The position numbers and the translations under genes were made by a program. The notes beneath the pieces are model-generated. The model saw nothing but the letters and a program-made list of their open reading frames with translations, had not been told where the DNA came from and did no database searches. Positions 62,413-64,000 of a stretch of 64,000 nucleotides of DNA are shown here, piece by piece; position 1 is the stretch's first letter, and every line of letters starts with the position of its first letter. The DNA comes from Antedon mediterranea (taxonomy: Eukaryota; Echinodermata; Crinoidea; Comatulida; Antedonidae), in NCBI RefSeq assembly GCF_964355755.1, contig NC_092671.1:14800501-14864500 (forward strand). The letters run 5' to 3'.

Positions 62413-64000
62413 CTTTAAAATGGAACAAAAAAACACATTATTAAGTCAATGTTTATATTATAAAAAAATTCTTTTCCTCAATACAACAAATTCTGGCTAC
62501 GGGTAGAAATTCAGTGTTATCTCATATAATATCATAAAGTACTCTTTTTCAAATTAAACATACATATAAATATTGAAAAAATAACATTAAATACTCTGAT
62601 GAAATTTGAAAGTAGTAATTATCATAAAAGCTAGAAATATAGATATCCTATATTGAAAGACCATTACAGTATTTAAATAGAATTGGAATGAAATACTATA
62701 AATGATTTAAATTAAAGATGTATTGTCCCCTGAAAAAATAATTCTTAAACAAATTTTTGTTGAATATTCCATTTTAATGTAACATAATAGTTATCCACTT
62801 TGACCAAAAATTGGATGAAAAAAAAATGTATTTACCTGAAAAAATATGATTTAAAGCAAAAAATAGTCAAATTGGCTGCCAGCCAATGGATTTTTGGTTG
62901 AATTTGACCATTTATATTGTCATTTTATAAATGAAAACATTTTTTTTTTTCGTTGTTTTTTCTATGGAAGTGATTAACTTTATTAAAACTACAAAATAAC
63001 ATACTTAAAGCCTGATTTAATTAATTTTTATTTTGCATGTTTTTGGGGGACAATACATCTTTAAGTGATTGTTGATACTTTAAAAACAGACAGAAAATAA
63101 TGACTTATAAGGACTGTGTTCAATGTACTAAGTGTTAGTAGAAAAATGTTAGGTACTGTATGTATTGTAATGGGTTCTAGGACACCTACCCCCTAGAAAG
63201 TTAACCCCCGGATGTTTACCATTGTTCCTAGGGGGTAATTGTCCGGGGGTAGTTGTCCAGGGGGTAGTTGTCCTAAGGGGGTTGTTGTCCTAAGGGGGTA
63301 GTTGTCCAGGGGGTGTTTGTCCGGGGGGGGGGGGGTAGTTGTCCTAAAGGGGTAGTTGTCCAGGTGGTGGTTGTCCGGGGGTAGTTTTCCGGGGGGTAAA
63401 TGTCCAGGGGGTGAATATCCGGATACGATTGTAATGATATATTAATATAACAAATACTACCATGTTTACACACGTGCATACAATACTAGTAATAACAATG
63501 AGGTTAGCTGATGCAACAAAAGCTTATTTACTGCATGGTGTGAGAAATGGTAGATTGTGTACATGCAAATAAAACAGTTGATAAATAATCCAGGACAGTT
63601 TTCCTTATTTGTGACACGCCTATTCAGTGGACACGCCTATTGAGAAATAGCAATATATGGCCAACCCCATCAATGGACACTTCGTATGGGAAGTTCAACA
63701 CAATCAAATTAAAGTAAATTACAATATTACTTTCCATTGCTTTGTATTATACTGCAAGACATCTTTTTAATAAATAAGTATTCTCTTTTCTTAGATTCTG
63801 GTTGGTTGAAGATGTATTTGTACATGGTATGATTTAAACAGTCAGAAATGAAGAAATTGAATTGATAAGTGGTAAGTTATAATTTAGATAGATACAAGAC
63901 TCATCACATAGAAGATTGTCAAATACAATAGACAAATATGGCAACAAGGAAATTAGAAATAACAAGAAGACGTGAATAAAACCACAACCAGATATTGAAT
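62413..64000. other. Probable phosphatase intron / upstream sequence
   Basis: No further phosphatase exon, transmembrane segment or fibronectin repeat is visible on the minus strand. It is AT-rich apart from the G-rich minisatellite at 63229-63421. Confidence 0.5.
63229..63421 (+). repeat. G-rich minisatellite
   Basis: About a dozen degenerate units of 14-18 bp on the pattern GGGGGTAGTTGTCC, some with CTAA between units, including a run of 13 G near 63322-63334. A C-rich reversed patch (TACCCCCTAG, TTAACCCCCGG) stands just upstream at 63188-63211. The G strand could form quadruplexes. It is the template strand of the phosphatase gene, so its transcript would be C-rich. Confidence 0.85.

Overview
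This is invertebrate animal nuclear DNA: strongly AT-rich, long intergenic stretches, many dispersed and tandem repeats, and three intron-containing genes with canonical GT/AG junctions. The proteins are closest in kind to deuterostome families (a 295-residue cyclin D, an MDM2-type p53 regulator, an R3-type receptor tyrosine phosphatase). The word TAGGCCTA is conspicuously frequent. Together these suggest an echinoderm or related deuterostome; this is inference, and no ribosomal or mitochondrial marker is present to prove it.

Layout: 1-36 kb is almost gene-free. A possible last exon of an unidentified gene lies at 179-259. A CpG-containing element with inverted ends occupies 11.70-13.24 kb, a satellite of about 140-bp units (24.15-25.02 kb) sits between two diverged copies of one unique segment, and a tandem repeat with a hammerhead-like core lies near 27.4-27.6 kb. 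Promoter-like clusters appear at 33.2, 35.65 and 36.4 kb. The cyclin D gene (36.8-44.5 kb, +, five coding exons) is followed by an MDM2-like gene (about 47.6-55.1 kb, +, eleven coding exons plus a likely non-coding first exon). A nested pair of inverted-repeat transposons lies in that gene's 5' intron. A perfect 19-copy array of a 64-65 bp unit lies at 57.55-58.77 kb. The 3' half of a receptor-type tyrosine phosphatase gene (60.4-62.4 kb, -, seven exons, continuing past the window end) closes the window and converges on the MDM gene.

Biology: cyclin D drives the RB branch of cell-cycle entry, MDM2 restrains p53, and R3 phosphatases counter receptor tyrosine-kinase signalling. A 20-bp sequence matching the p53 response-element consensus at 18 of 20 positions lies just upstream of the presumed first MDM splice donor, suggesting that the p53-MDM2 feedback loop exists here. 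The p53-binding pocket of the MDM protein, by contrast, differs from human MDM2 at several contact residues. No CRISPR array, prokaryotic operon, true tRNA/rRNA gene or wholly new gene system was found; the most notable novelties are regulatory and repeat-based.
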